This document shows positions 1 to 5,844 of a stretch of 6,938 bases of DNA, piece after piece. The DNA comes from an uncultured Candidatus Saccharibacteria bacterium. Its GTDB lineage: Bacteria; Patescibacteriota; Saccharimonadia; Saccharimonadales; Saccharimonadaceae. Position 1 is the first letter of the stretch; every line of letters starts with the position of its first letter. A program made the position numbers and the translations under genes. The stretch lies in NCBI GenBank assembly GCA_916049555.1, contig CAJZIB010000039.1, positions 1-6,938 of the forward strand, written 5' to 3'. The notes beneath the pieces are model-generated. The model saw only the letters and a list, made by a program, of their open reading frames with translations. It was not told the origin of the DNA and ran no database searches.

Positions 1-55
1 GAAACCACCATCAGAGTGAACAGGCAACCTACAGAATGGGAGAAAATTTTTGCAA
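1..55 (+). mobile_element. Human LINE-1 ORF2 fragment (chimeric, not bacterial)
   Basis: Frame 1 is open from base 1 and its first codons read ETTIRVNRQPTEWEKIFA. I recognise this as a segment of the human LINE-1 ORF2 protein near its C-terminal part, and the DNA itself matches the L1 text I know, including the run 'gaacaggcaacctacagaat'. In L1 the next codons continue toward a 'SSDKGLIS' segment. Here the match stops at about base 55 and AT-rich sequence follows, with a stop at 100-102. The piece therefore appears to be host DNA joined to a bacterial contig by a library or assembly chimera, not a bacterial mobile element. The identification is from memory, not from a search. Confidence 0.85.
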
Positions 56-67
56 AAATAATCACTA

Positions 68-286
68 TTAGATACGACCAGAGTTCTTCTCAAAATGATT
101 AGATGAGAGGTGCCAATGGTTGCCATATTCACATTTATAAACCGAAAGTTCTGGTGCGCCATAGTCATAAGCTGCCACCTGTGCCGCAACCTCCGCCTCC
201 TCGCGCGTTTCATAACAAATCTTCTGGCCATCACCAACCCAGCAGCGTTTTGGTTCAAATTTTCCAAAAGTTTTATTCATTTTCAT
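68..286 (-). CDS. Small Cys/His-rich protein, function unknown
   Basis: This encodes a soluble 72-residue protein with no signal peptide or membrane segment. It has an N-terminal basic stretch, C15 and C24 around a WVGDGQK turn, an acidic/alanine helix at about 26-41 (ETREEAEVAAQVAAYDYG), and a C-terminal YKCEYGNHWHLSS block with C52, H57 and H59. The last block resembles the 'YxCxxxxxWHL' ends of small zinc-ribbon-like proteins often seen in phage and actinobacterial genomes, so C24, C52, H57 and H59 could bind a metal; this is inference. The compositional structure and a TATAAT 9 nt upstream support a real gene, whereas the plus-strand frames across it look like shadows. A second ATG two codons downstream is an alternative start. 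There is no Shine-Dalgarno site. It is divergent from nrdD with no obvious functional link. The chimeric junction lies just past its stop, so its true downstream context is lost. Confidence 0.72.
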   Translation of the reverse strand: MKMNKTFGKFEPKRCWVGDGQKICYETREEAEVAAQVAAYDYGAPELSVYKCEYGNHWHLSSNHFEKNSGRI

Positions 287-295
287 ACTCTGTAT

Positions 296-301
296 ATTAT
301 A
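296..301 (-). promoter_or_regulatory. -10 box of the small Cys/His gene
   Basis: On the minus strand a perfect TATAAT ends 9 nt before the ATG at 286. Transcription would normally start 6-8 nt after the hexamer, leaving a leader of 0-3 nt. No good -35 hexamer is visible at 16-18 bp, and no Shine-Dalgarno site fits in the gap. Confidence 0.55.
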
Positions 302-357
302 CTCCCATCCCTGTAAAATCTGTGTATAAAATACAACAAAAATATAAGCTTTTTCTA

Positions 358-386
358 TTGACGCACTACATATAGTGTCATAGAAT
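358..386 (+). promoter_or_regulatory. nrdDG promoter, sigma70 type
   Basis: TTGACG (358-363) and TAGAAT (381-386) are each one base from consensus and are separated by exactly 17 bp. The predicted start is near 393, giving a leader of about 99 nt before nrdD. NrdR box 1 fills the -35/-10 spacer and box 2 covers the predicted start, so repressor binding should block polymerase directly. Confidence 0.8.
363..378 (+). promoter_or_regulatory. NrdR box 1
   Basis: The sequence gcactacatatagtgt matches 14 of 16 positions of the NrdR consensus as I know it (acaCwAtATaTwGtgt), with a perfect CACTA-N4-TAGTG core. NrdR is the ATP-cone repressor that senses ATP/dATP and represses ribonucleotide reductase genes. 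The box sits between the -35 and -10 hexamers. The nrdR gene itself is not in the window. Confidence 0.85.
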
Positions 387-394
387 AATTGCAG

Positions 395-410
395 ACACTA
401 AATGTAGCGT
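395..410 (+). promoter_or_regulatory. NrdR box 2
   Basis: The sequence acactaaatgtagcgt matches 13 of 16 consensus positions, with the core CACTA-N4-TAGCG carrying one mismatch in its right half. It begins 32 bp after box 1, close to three helical turns. This is the spacing typical of known tandem NrdR boxes, where both sites lie on the same face of the DNA. It covers the predicted transcription start. Confidence 0.82.
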
Positions 411-475
411 CACAAATATTACACTAATAACAAAAATTTAATCAAAAAACTTTGAAAGAAAATTTGGACACAATC

Positions 476-483
476 AAGGAGGT
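476..483 (+). promoter_or_regulatory. Strong ribosome binding site of nrdD
   Basis: AAGGAGGT is a near-perfect anti-Shine-Dalgarno complement, 8 nt before the ATG at 492. It fixes the nrdD start and contrasts with the three genes in this window that have no Shine-Dalgarno site. Confidence 0.9.
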
Positions 484-491
484 AATTTTTT

Positions 492-2834
492 ATGTTCAAA
501 AAAATCGTCAAACGTGATGGTAAAATCGTAGATTTCGACCAAGAGAAGATCACTGACGCCATCGCTAAGGCAGGAGCAGTCACCGAAGAATTCAAGCACG
601 ACCGCGCCGCTCAATTGACAGAAAAAGTAGTAAAGCTTGCTGGTGAAACCATTAAAGAACGCACTCCATCCGTTGAGCAAATCCAAGACCTAGTTGAGAA
701 GGTTCTCATGGATTCAAGCTTCAAACGAACTGCTAAAGCTTATATCACTTATCGCCAAGAACGCAACACAACCCGTAATGCAAAATCGAACCTTATGGGT
801 ATCTATAAAACCATCGCTATTGCTGACGCTTCAGAAGACTCTGATGTCAAACGTAGTAACGCTAACGTCGATGGTAACTCAGCAATGGGTAAAATGTTAC
901 AATTCGGCGCTGAAGGATCTAAGGTCTTTGCCAAAACCGTACTCATGGACCCACGTTTTGCAAAAGCCCATGACAATGGCGACATCCACATTCACGACCT
1001 TGACTTCTACGCTACTGGTACCTTAACTTGCTGTCAAACCGACCCACTCAAGCTCTTCGCTAATGGTGGCTTTAATACTGGTCACGGCCATCTCCGCACT
1101 CCAAACTCAATCGCCTCCTATGCTGCCCTTGCCGCCATTATCCTCCAAGCGAACCAGAACGAACAGCACGGTGGTCAGTCAATCCCAAACTTTGACTACG
1201 CTATGGCTCCAGGTGTAAATAAATCCTTCAAGAAAGCTCTTCGCTCCAATCTTGAAAAATACAACAAATACTCTGGCAAAAAAGTTGACATCAAGATCCC
1301 AGACGACATTGCTTACGGTGACAACGAAACTCTCAAGAAACTTAAAATTCCTGAAACTGTTATTGAAACCTCAAATGAAGATGTTGAGAAACAAACTTTC
1401 CAAGCTATGGAAGGCTTCATCCACAACCTTAACACTATGCACTCCCGCGCCGGTGCTCAGGTTCCATTTACTTCAATCAACTTCGGAACCGACACAACTC
1501 CAGCAGGTCGCCTAGTCTCCAAGAACCTACTTGACGCAACCGAAAAAGGCCTTGGTCACGGTGAAACCCCAATCTTCCCAATCTCCATCTTCAAAGTCAA
1601 GGAAGGTGTTAGCTACAACCCAGAAGATCCAAACTATGACCTCTTCAAACGCTCTATGGAAGTTTCTTCCAAGCGTCTCTTCCCAAACTTTACCTTCATC
1701 GACGCACCTTTCAATATTAAGTACTACAAAAAAGGTGACTACAATACCGAAATTGCAACCATGGGTTGCCGCACTCGCGTCTTCTCATCTGTCTTCCCAG
1801 AATCTGACGGCATCGTCACTGGTCGTGGTAATAACTCATTCACCACTATCAACCTTGTACGTCTAGGCATCAAGCACGGTATCGCTCTCAAGGAGCGCAA
1901 AGAAGCCGACTGGACCGGATTCTACAAAGAACTCGACAGTCTCATGGATCTCTGTAAAGACCAACTTCTCGAACGTTACGAATTCCAAGCTAACCAACAC
2001 GTCCGCAACTTCCCATTCCTCATGGGCGAAGGCAACTGGTTTGGTAGCGAAAAACTCAAACCAAATGACACCCTTCGTGATGTAATTAAACACGGTTCAC
2101 TTTCAATCGGCTTCATCGGCCTTGCTGAAACTCTCGTTGCTATGATCGGCAAACACCATGGTGAATCTGAGGAAGCTAGGGAATTAGGTCTTGATATTAT
2201 CACTCACATGAGTAAACGCTGTGATGACTACTCAAAGAAATACCACCTTAACTTCGGTGTTATTGGCACCCCAGCTGAAGGCCTCTCCGGTCGCTTCACC
2301 AAAATCGACCGCAAAGAATACGGCGTCATTAAAGGCGTTACCGACCGTGACTACTACACCAACTCCTTCCACGTCCCAGTCTACTACCCAATCTCAGCCT
2401 TTGAGAAAATCGAAATTGAAGCTCCTTACCATGCACTCTGTCCAGCAGGACATATCTCCTACATCGAGCTTGATGGCGATCCTTCACAGAATATTGACGC
2501 CTTTGAAGCAGTCATCCGTAAAATGCACGACTCAGGCATCGGCTACGGATCCGTCAATCACCCTGTTGACCGAGACCCAGTCTGTGGCTTCTCTGGCATC
2601 ATCGCCGGCGACCGCTGCCCATCATGTGGACGCGTCGAAGACGACGTTCCTTTCGAGAGACTTCGCCGCATTACTGGCTACCTCGTTGGCTCACTAGAAC
2701 GCTGGAATGATGGCAAGAAGGCTGAAGAGCACGACCGCGTCAAACACAACGTTACTGGTACTTACACCAAAGCTCAAAAAGCAGCTCGCGAATCCGCTAA
2801 AGCAAATGCAGCTTCTGCTCTTGGAAAAGAATAA
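492..2834 (+). CDS. nrdD: Anaerobic (class III) ribonucleoside-triphosphate reductase
   Basis: NrdD reduces ribonucleoside triphosphates to deoxyribonucleotides without oxygen, using a glycyl radical installed by NrdG; it acts in the cytoplasm. At 780 residues it is full length for the family. Residues 3-92 form an ATP-cone (KRDGKIVDFDQEKI ... YRQER), the allosteric ATP/dATP domain. The catalytic barrel shows HIHD (166-169), TCCQ with C180-C181 (matching the T4 Cys79 region) and MGCRTR with C426, the likely thiyl-radical cysteine (T4 Cys290). Near the C-terminus are C698, C709 and C712 of the structural zinc site, then RITGYLVGS with G729 as the predicted glycyl-radical residue, followed by RWNDGKKAEEHDRVKH. 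The T4-type zinc site has four cysteines in two CxxC pairs; here the first position is Asp695 (DxxC ... CxxC). I recall the same DPVCG form in some Firmicutes, so activity is not in doubt. It is the first gene of nrdDG and is controlled by two NrdR boxes. Confidence 0.97.
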   Translation: MFKKIVKRDGKIVDFDQEKITDAIAKAGAVTEEFKHDRAAQLTEKVVKLAGETIKERTPSVEQIQDLVEKVLMDSSFKRTAKAYITYRQERNTTRNAKSNLMGIYKTIAIADASEDSDVKRSNANVDGNSAMGKMLQFGAEGSKVFAKTVLMDPRFAKAHDNGDIHIHDLDFYATGTLTCCQTDPLKLFANGGFNTGHGHLRTPNSIASYAALAAIILQANQNEQHGGQSIPNFDYAMAPGVNKSFKKALRSNLEKYNKYSGKKVDIKIPDDIAYGDNETLKKLKIPETVIETSNEDVEKQTFQAMEGFIHNLNTMHSRAGAQVPFTSINFGTDTTPAGRLVSKNLLDATEKGLGHGETPIFPISIFKVKEGVSYNPEDPNYDLFKRSMEVSSKRLFPNFTFIDAPFNIKYYKKGDYNTEIATMGCRTRVFSSVFPESDGIVTGRGNNSFTTINLVRLGIKHGIALKERKEADWTGFYKELDSLMDLCKDQLLERYEFQANQHVRNFPFLMGEGNWFGSEKLKPNDTLRDVIKHGSLSIGFIGLAETLVAMIGKHHGESEEARELGLDIITHMSKRCDDYSKKYHLNFGVIGTPAEGLSGRFTKIDRKEYGVIKGVTDRDYYTNSFHVPVYYPISAFEKIEIEAPYHALCPAGHISYIELDGDPSQNIDAFEAVIRKMHDSGIGYGSVNHPVDRDPVCGFSGIIAGDRCPSCGRVEDDVPFERLRRITGYLVGSLERWNDGKKAEEHDRVKHNVTGTYTKAQKAARESAKANAASALGKE

Positions 2835-2848
2835 TTCCTAAGCAGTCA

Positions 2849-2881
2849 CTAAAAGTTAGGAGTACCCCTCCTAACTTTTAG
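2849..2881 (+). other. Intercistronic hairpin between nrdD and nrdG
   Basis: There are two perfect 14-bp arms (2849-2862, ctaaaagttaggag; 2868-2881, its reverse complement) around a 5-nt loop (taccc). No T-tract follows; the next bases are ctataacg. It is therefore not a classic intrinsic terminator. In the 83-nt gap of the operon it could protect the nrdD mRNA from 3' exonucleases or act as an RNase processing site, giving less NrdG than NrdD. That fits the catalytic use of the activase but is inference. Its 3' arm ends 24 nt before the nrdG Shine-Dalgarno site, which it does not sequester. Confidence 0.75.
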
Positions 2882-2917
2882 CTATAACGAAAAGGGAATT
2901 ACAAAAAGGATTTTTAT

Positions 2918-3445
2918 ATGACAACAGATTTTAAATCACCCGTGCCAGGCTCCGACAGTCAACACATTAGGCTCTCAGGTCCAATCGAACATGATAGTAT
3001 CGTGAATGGATATGGCCTTCGCGCAGTTATTTGGACTCAAGGATGTTTTATTCACTGCAAAGGATGCCAAAACCAGGAGACTTGGGATCCTGAAGGTGGA
3101 GTTCTAGTTGACGTTGAAGATATCAAAGAAGAGCTTAGACAACTCAAAGGACAAACCGGTCTGACCTTCTGTGGTGGTGAACCATCAATTCAAGCCGCAG
3201 CTTGTATCGAAATCGCCAAATTTGCAAAAGAAGAACTTGGCTGGAATGTCTGGTCTTTTTCTGGCTATACTTATGACGAAATAAAAGAAAAGAATAACTT
3301 ACAATGGGAGTTCTTTAAGACTCTTGATGCTCTAATTGATGGACCTTTTGTTCTTTCCGAACGTGACCTTACCCTCAAATTCCGTGGATCCAGAAATCAA
3401 CGCCTTATCCATCTCAAAAATGGCGAAATTACCTCTATCGAATAG
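2918..3445 (+). CDS. nrdG: Anaerobic ribonucleotide reductase activase, radical SAM
   Basis: NrdG is the radical SAM enzyme that cleaves S-adenosylmethionine with a [4Fe-4S] cluster and abstracts a hydrogen from the NrdD glycine (here probably G729), creating the stored radical. The 175-residue protein has the typical size. It shows DSIVNGYGLR before the cluster, the cluster motif C43-FIH-C47-KG-C50 (CxxxCxxC), CQNQETWDPEGG, the SAM-contact glycine motif TFCGGEP (83-89; Ser is more usual than Cys85), NVWSFSGYTYDEI, and a C-terminal FRGSRNQRLI signature. AAGGA at 2906-2910 lies 7 nt upstream of the ATG. The gene follows nrdD after an 83-nt gap holding a hairpin and probably shares its NrdR-controlled promoter. 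Its last codons and TAG stop form part of a hairpin. Confidence 0.95.
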   Translation: MTTDFKSPVPGSDSQHIRLSGPIEHDSIVNGYGLRAVIWTQGCFIHCKGCQNQETWDPEGGVLVDVEDIKEELRQLKGQTGLTFCGGEPSIQAAACIEIAKFAKEELGWNVWSFSGYTYDEIKEKNNLQWEFFKTLDALIDGPFVLSERDLTLKFRGSRNQRLIHLKNGEITSIE

Positions 3446-3456
3446 AGGTAATTTTC
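3426..3456 (+). terminator. Hairpin overlapping the nrdG stop, possible terminator
   Basis: Perfect 13-bp arms (3426-3438 and 3442-3454) enclose a 3-nt loop (cga), and the nrdG TAG lies in the right arm. The stem is AT-rich, with four G:C pairs, and runs into TTTTCT. It could terminate nrdDG or protect its 3' end. The T-run is short and partly in the stem, so it is weaker than the hairpin just downstream. Confidence 0.55.
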
Positions 3457-3480
3457 TAAGAAATATGTACTCCCAAAATC

Positions 3481-3503
3481 TAGAAGCCCTGCTTCTATTT
3501 TTT
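3481..3503. terminator. Bidirectional intrinsic terminator between nrdG and ackA
   Basis: A 7-bp perfect stem (tagaagc 3481-3487, gcttcta 3491-3497, loop cct) is followed on the plus strand by T6 (3498-3503), the standard form of an intrinsic terminator for nrdDG. On the minus strand the same stem contains the ackA stop codon (3495-3497) and is followed by GATTTT, so it can also stop ackA transcripts. It is a compact shared terminator for the convergent pair. Confidence 0.7.
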
Positions 3504-4688
3504 GTTCAGCAAATCAAAAGCGCGCATAATCATCTCGTCAGACTCATCCGTCTTAATTACGAATATTGGTTTCGAATTCTCTTGCGCCACATTTTTCATT
3601 CTCCCATCAATACCCTTGGTATTTTTCTCTTTATCCAAGTTAAATCCCAAGTACGATAGTGACTCACTCACCAGCCTACGGATCTCATCCGATCTCTCGC
3701 CAATCGTTGCCGTAAAGACAATCGCATCAACCCCCGCCATACTTGCCGCCATCTGGCCAATCGCGCGCCTCAAAGTCAACACATAAAGCTCACGAGCCAA
3801 TTTTGCACGCGGATCCCCCTCATTACACCCCTTGATGACCTCTCGCATATCATCCGATTTACCAAAAACACCAAGTAGACCACACTTTTTATTTAAGTAT
3901 TTCTCAAGCTCACTATCAGATTGCAGCCCAAGCTCACGCTTAATCGCTAGTGCCGCAGCTACATCTATTGAACCTGCACGAGTAGCCATCATTAAACCTT
4001 CTAGTGGCGAATACCCCATAGTCGTATCAACAGATTTGCCGTTTTCAACCGCCGTAATTGAGGCCCCCGATCCAATATGGCAAACAATCATTTTTACTGG
4101 AAGAATATTTTCTTTTTTCATAAATCGTACGATCGAGCCAACCGATAATCCATGATAACCCCAGCGTTGAATATCAAATTTCTGTGCAAGCTCAGTATCA
4201 ATCGCGTAAGATTTTGCAACCTCCGAACGATCATTATGAAAGGCTGAGTCAGAAATCGCAATAATTAACGTTTCCTTGAATACTTTTCTCAATTGCTCTA
4301 TTTCACTAGCAATGACAGGAGCATGCAGCGGCGCCCTTTCTTTTGCAATGTCGAGCTGTTTTAAACATTCCTCATCAACAATATGGTCGGTCGCAAAATA
4401 ACTACCAGGTGCTGCCACCCGGGCTAAAACCGCATCCAATTTTGTTGCCCCTTCTAAATAACCCTCCTTAGCTAAAATTTCCTCTAAATTATTTACCACA
4501 AAAGATAGATCTTTTAATTTAGTTTCTCTCTTTTCTTTTGAGCCGTCTAACTTTTTTAAGGTATAGATTACTTTTTTACCCTCAAATTCAAAGTGTAGTG
4601 AACACAAGAAGTCGTTTCCTCGATATAAAGCATATTTTCTCGAACTACTACCTGGATTTGTAATCAGAATTAGTCGATCTTTATTCAT
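3495..4688 (-). CDS. ackA: Acetate kinase (divergent)
   Basis: AckA interconverts acetyl phosphate + ADP and acetate + ATP. In a fermenter this is the final ATP-yielding step. The 397 residues match the usual length (about 400). Family motifs in order: NPGSSSRK (11-18, usual N-x-GSSSxK); R90; RAPLH with H122; SDSAFH with D147; GYHGLS with H179; CHIGSGAS with H204; SVDTTMGYSPLEGLMMATRAG with R237; SDDMRE (278-283); VFTATIGER; and TDE with E382. These align with Methanosarcina Arg91, His123, Asp148, His180, His208, Arg241 and Glu384, so the catalytic set is intact. Several flanking residues differ from the norm: APG for HGG after R90, Ser207 for Asn211, GSID for GDID, and TATIGER for TAGIGEN. 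Butyrate or propionate kinase is an alternative, but the spacing fits acetate kinase best. GAGGAG 6 nt upstream fixes the start. No pta gene is in view; ackA is divergent from dnaJ. Confidence 0.93.
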   Translation of the reverse strand: MNKDRLILITNPGSSSRKYALYRGNDFLCSLHFEFEGKKVIYTLKKLDGSKEKRETKLKDLSFVVNNLEEILAKEGYLEGATKLDAVLARVAAPGSYFATDHIVDEECLKQLDIAKERAPLHAPVIASEIEQLRKVFKETLIIAISDSAFHNDRSEVAKSYAIDTELAQKFDIQRWGYHGLSVGSIVRFMKKENILPVKMIVCHIGSGASITAVENGKSVDTTMGYSPLEGLMMATRAGSIDVAAALAIKRELGLQSDSELEKYLNKKCGLLGVFGKSDDMREVIKGCNEGDPRAKLARELYVLTLRRAIGQMAASMAGVDAIVFTATIGERSDEIRRLVSESLSYLGFNLDKEKNTKGIDGRMKNVAQENSKPIFVIKTDESDEMIMRAFDLLNKK

Positions 4689-4694
4689 CGTATA

Positions 4695-4743
4695 CTCCTC
4701 GTTTATAACCTCATTATAACTTAAATAATTATTTTTTGTACAA
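4695..4743 (-). promoter_or_regulatory. ackA promoter and ribosome binding site
   Basis: On the minus strand a perfect TATAAT lies at 4713-4718. The best -35 candidate is TTGTAC at 4738-4743, weak and with a long 19-bp spacer. GAGGAG (4695-4700) is a good Shine-Dalgarno site 6 nt before the ATG. The leader would be about 18 nt. The -35 is only 5 bp from the CIRCE operator, so HrcA bound there might also affect ackA; this is inference. Confidence 0.6.
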
Positions 4744-4748
4744 AATCT

Positions 4749-4775
4749 TTAGCACTCTTGCATTTTGAGTGCTAA
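4749..4775 (+). promoter_or_regulatory. CIRCE operator (HrcA site)
   Basis: TTAGCACTC-N9-GAGTGCTAA is an exact match to the CIRCE consensus, including the 9-nt spacer. CIRCE is bound by the HrcA repressor, whose activity depends on GroEL; heat shock releases it and derepresses chaperone genes. Here it covers the dnaJ -35 region and ends 5 bp before the -10. hrcA itself is not in this window. Confidence 0.96.
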
Positions 4776-4786
4776 AACACTATAAT
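4758..4786 (+). promoter_or_regulatory. dnaJ promoter inside and beside CIRCE
   Basis: A perfect TATAAT (4781-4786) is preceded at 17 bp by TTGCAT (4758-4763), a weak -35 lying entirely in the CIRCE loop, so HrcA binding should exclude RNA polymerase. The -10 ends only 11 nt before the ATG at 4798, which predicts a leader of about 0-5 nt. Confidence 0.75.
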
Positions 4787-4797
4787 TATTGCCAGTT

Positions 4798-5703
4798 ATG
4801 ACTACACAAAGAGATTATTATGAAATTTTAGGCGTCTCCAAAAACGCATCCGATGATGAAATTAAAAAAGCTTATCGAAAACTTGCGCTTAAGTATCATC
4901 CGGATCGCAATCCAGGAGATAAAGAAGCTGAAGCTAAATTTAAAGAGGCTTCTGAGGCAAATGAGGTGCTCTCAGATAAGCAAAAACGCGCACGCTACGA
5001 TCAATTCGGCCACGCTGGTGTTGGTGGAAACGCATCTTCAAACGGCAATCCATTTGGTGGTGGCGGGTATTCATTCAATGGCCAAAGTTTCAACTTTGAT
5101 TTTGGTGGCGGAGAAGGTGGTTTTGATGATATTTTCAGCACGCTTTTCGGCTTTGGTAATGGCGGTAGAGCACAAAGACGACGTGGTGCAGATTATCGTA
5201 CCGTTCTCTCCATCTCCTTTGAAGATGCAGTTTTTGGCACTACAAAAACCGTCCAAATCGATGGGTCTGAGATAAAACTCAAAATCCCTGCCGGTATCGA
5301 TGATGGTCAATCCATCCGACTACGCGGTCGTGGCGGCCCCGCCCCAGACAAAACTGGTGAAGCCGGCGACCTTCTTGTGCAGATCCGTGTTCGTCCACAC
5401 AAGACACTTACTCGTGAAGGCTACATTATTCTCTCCGAACAGCATATTTCAATGATCGACGCCGCCCTTGGCTGTGAAGTCGAAGTTGAAACTGTCGATG
5501 GAAAGATCACTATGAAAGTTCCAGCCGGTACTCAGTCTGGCACTCCTTTTAAGCTCTCTGGACATGGTATACCAATGCGCGGAGAAGAACGTGGACCACA
5601 TATTGTAAATATCATCGTTGATACCCCAACCAATCTCTCCAAAAAACAAAAAGAGCTACTAGAAGAGTTTCGCACTGCAAAGAAACGCGGTTTCTGGAGT
5701 TAA
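4798..5703 (+). CDS. dnaJ: DnaJ-type co-chaperone without zinc finger (CbpA-like, class B)
   Basis: This J-domain protein would stimulate DnaK ATP hydrolysis and deliver unfolded clients. From the ATG at 4798 it has 301 residues. The J-domain spans 5-70, with YYEILGV, HPD at 34-36 and YDQFG. A Gly/Phe-rich linker runs from about 71 to 125 and contains GFDDIFSTLFGFG. Two beta-rich client-binding domains follow (about 130-200 and 203-280), with IPAGIDDGQSIRLRGRG and VPAGTQSGTPFKLSGHG as paired signatures. The four CxxCxGxG repeats of class A DnaJ are absent; the only cysteine is Cys226. It is therefore class B, like CbpA, a form also common in reduced genomes. A TTG at 4789 would add MPV, but the J-domain begins normally from the ATG and the TATAAT is too close for a longer leader. 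No Shine-Dalgarno site is seen. A perfect CIRCE predicts HrcA heat-shock control. No other chaperone genes adjoin it. Confidence 0.95.
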   Translation: MTTQRDYYEILGVSKNASDDEIKKAYRKLALKYHPDRNPGDKEAEAKFKEASEANEVLSDKQKRARYDQFGHAGVGGNASSNGNPFGGGGYSFNGQSFNFDFGGGEGGFDDIFSTLFGFGNGGRAQRRRGADYRTVLSISFEDAVFGTTKTVQIDGSEIKLKIPAGIDDGQSIRLRGRGGPAPDKTGEAGDLLVQIRVRPHKTLTREGYIILSEQHISMIDAALGCEVEVETVDGKITMKVPAGTQSGTPFKLSGHGIPMRGEERGPHIVNIIVDTPTNLSKKQKELLEEFRTAKKRGFWS

Positions 5704-5824
5704 TGGTTTTTAAAACTATTAGCTTTCTTAACTTGAATAGCTTAGCCTGAATATTTCTAAAACCAAAAGTAATCCTAAAACGAAATAAATAAGCTATTAG
5801 TCAATCACCCCCTTAACTTGCATA
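5704..5824. other. AT-rich intergenic stretch after dnaJ
   Basis: No gene is visible. Short elements repeat: ctattag at 5716-5722 and 5794-5800, each followed by cttaacttg (5727-5735 and 5812-5820). A 9-bp inverted pair aatagctta/taagctatt lies at 5736-5744 and 5790-5798, and tggtttt/aaaacca at 5704-5710 and 5759-5765. None makes a convincing intrinsic terminator for dnaJ. Confidence 0.4.
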
Positions 5825-5833
5825 TGCTATAAT
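5825..5833 (+). promoter_or_regulatory. Extended -10 promoter of the secreted-protein gene
   Basis: TGCTATAAT is a perfect extended -10 (TG-N-TATAAT). No clear -35 is seen near 5805-5810, as is usual when an extended -10 is present. It ends 11 nt before the ATG at 5845, with no Shine-Dalgarno site in the gap, so a leaderless or nearly leaderless transcript is predicted. Confidence 0.7.
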
Positions 5834-5844
5834 TAACACAAGTA

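Noticed and set aside
1..102. C-terminal end of a bacterial gene open from base 1
   Set aside because: Its first 18 codons match human LINE-1 ORF2 and the match ends abruptly, so it is a chimeric fragment and not a bacterial coding end.
103..375. Plus-strand open frames over the small Cys/His gene and the nrdD promoter
   Set aside because: They run through the promoter and NrdR boxes, have low-complexity Pro/Ser/Tyr composition and no ribosome binding site; the minus-strand frame gives a structured protein.
417..430. Third NrdR-like half-site (acacta at 421-426)
   Set aside because: The right half TAGTG is missing, and it is not spaced by helical turns from box 2.
2221..2697. 158-residue plus-strand open frame inside nrdD
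   Set aside because: It is a Thr/Ser-rich shadow in another frame of a gene with clear catalytic motifs.
4789..4797. TTG start for dnaJ at 4789
   Set aside because: It lies 2 nt after the TATAAT box, upstream of any plausible transcription start, and adds only three residues before a normal J-domain.
5704..5844. Intrinsic terminator or regulatory RNA after dnaJ
   Set aside because: Only short, widely spaced repeats are present; none gives a GC-containing stem followed by a T-tract.
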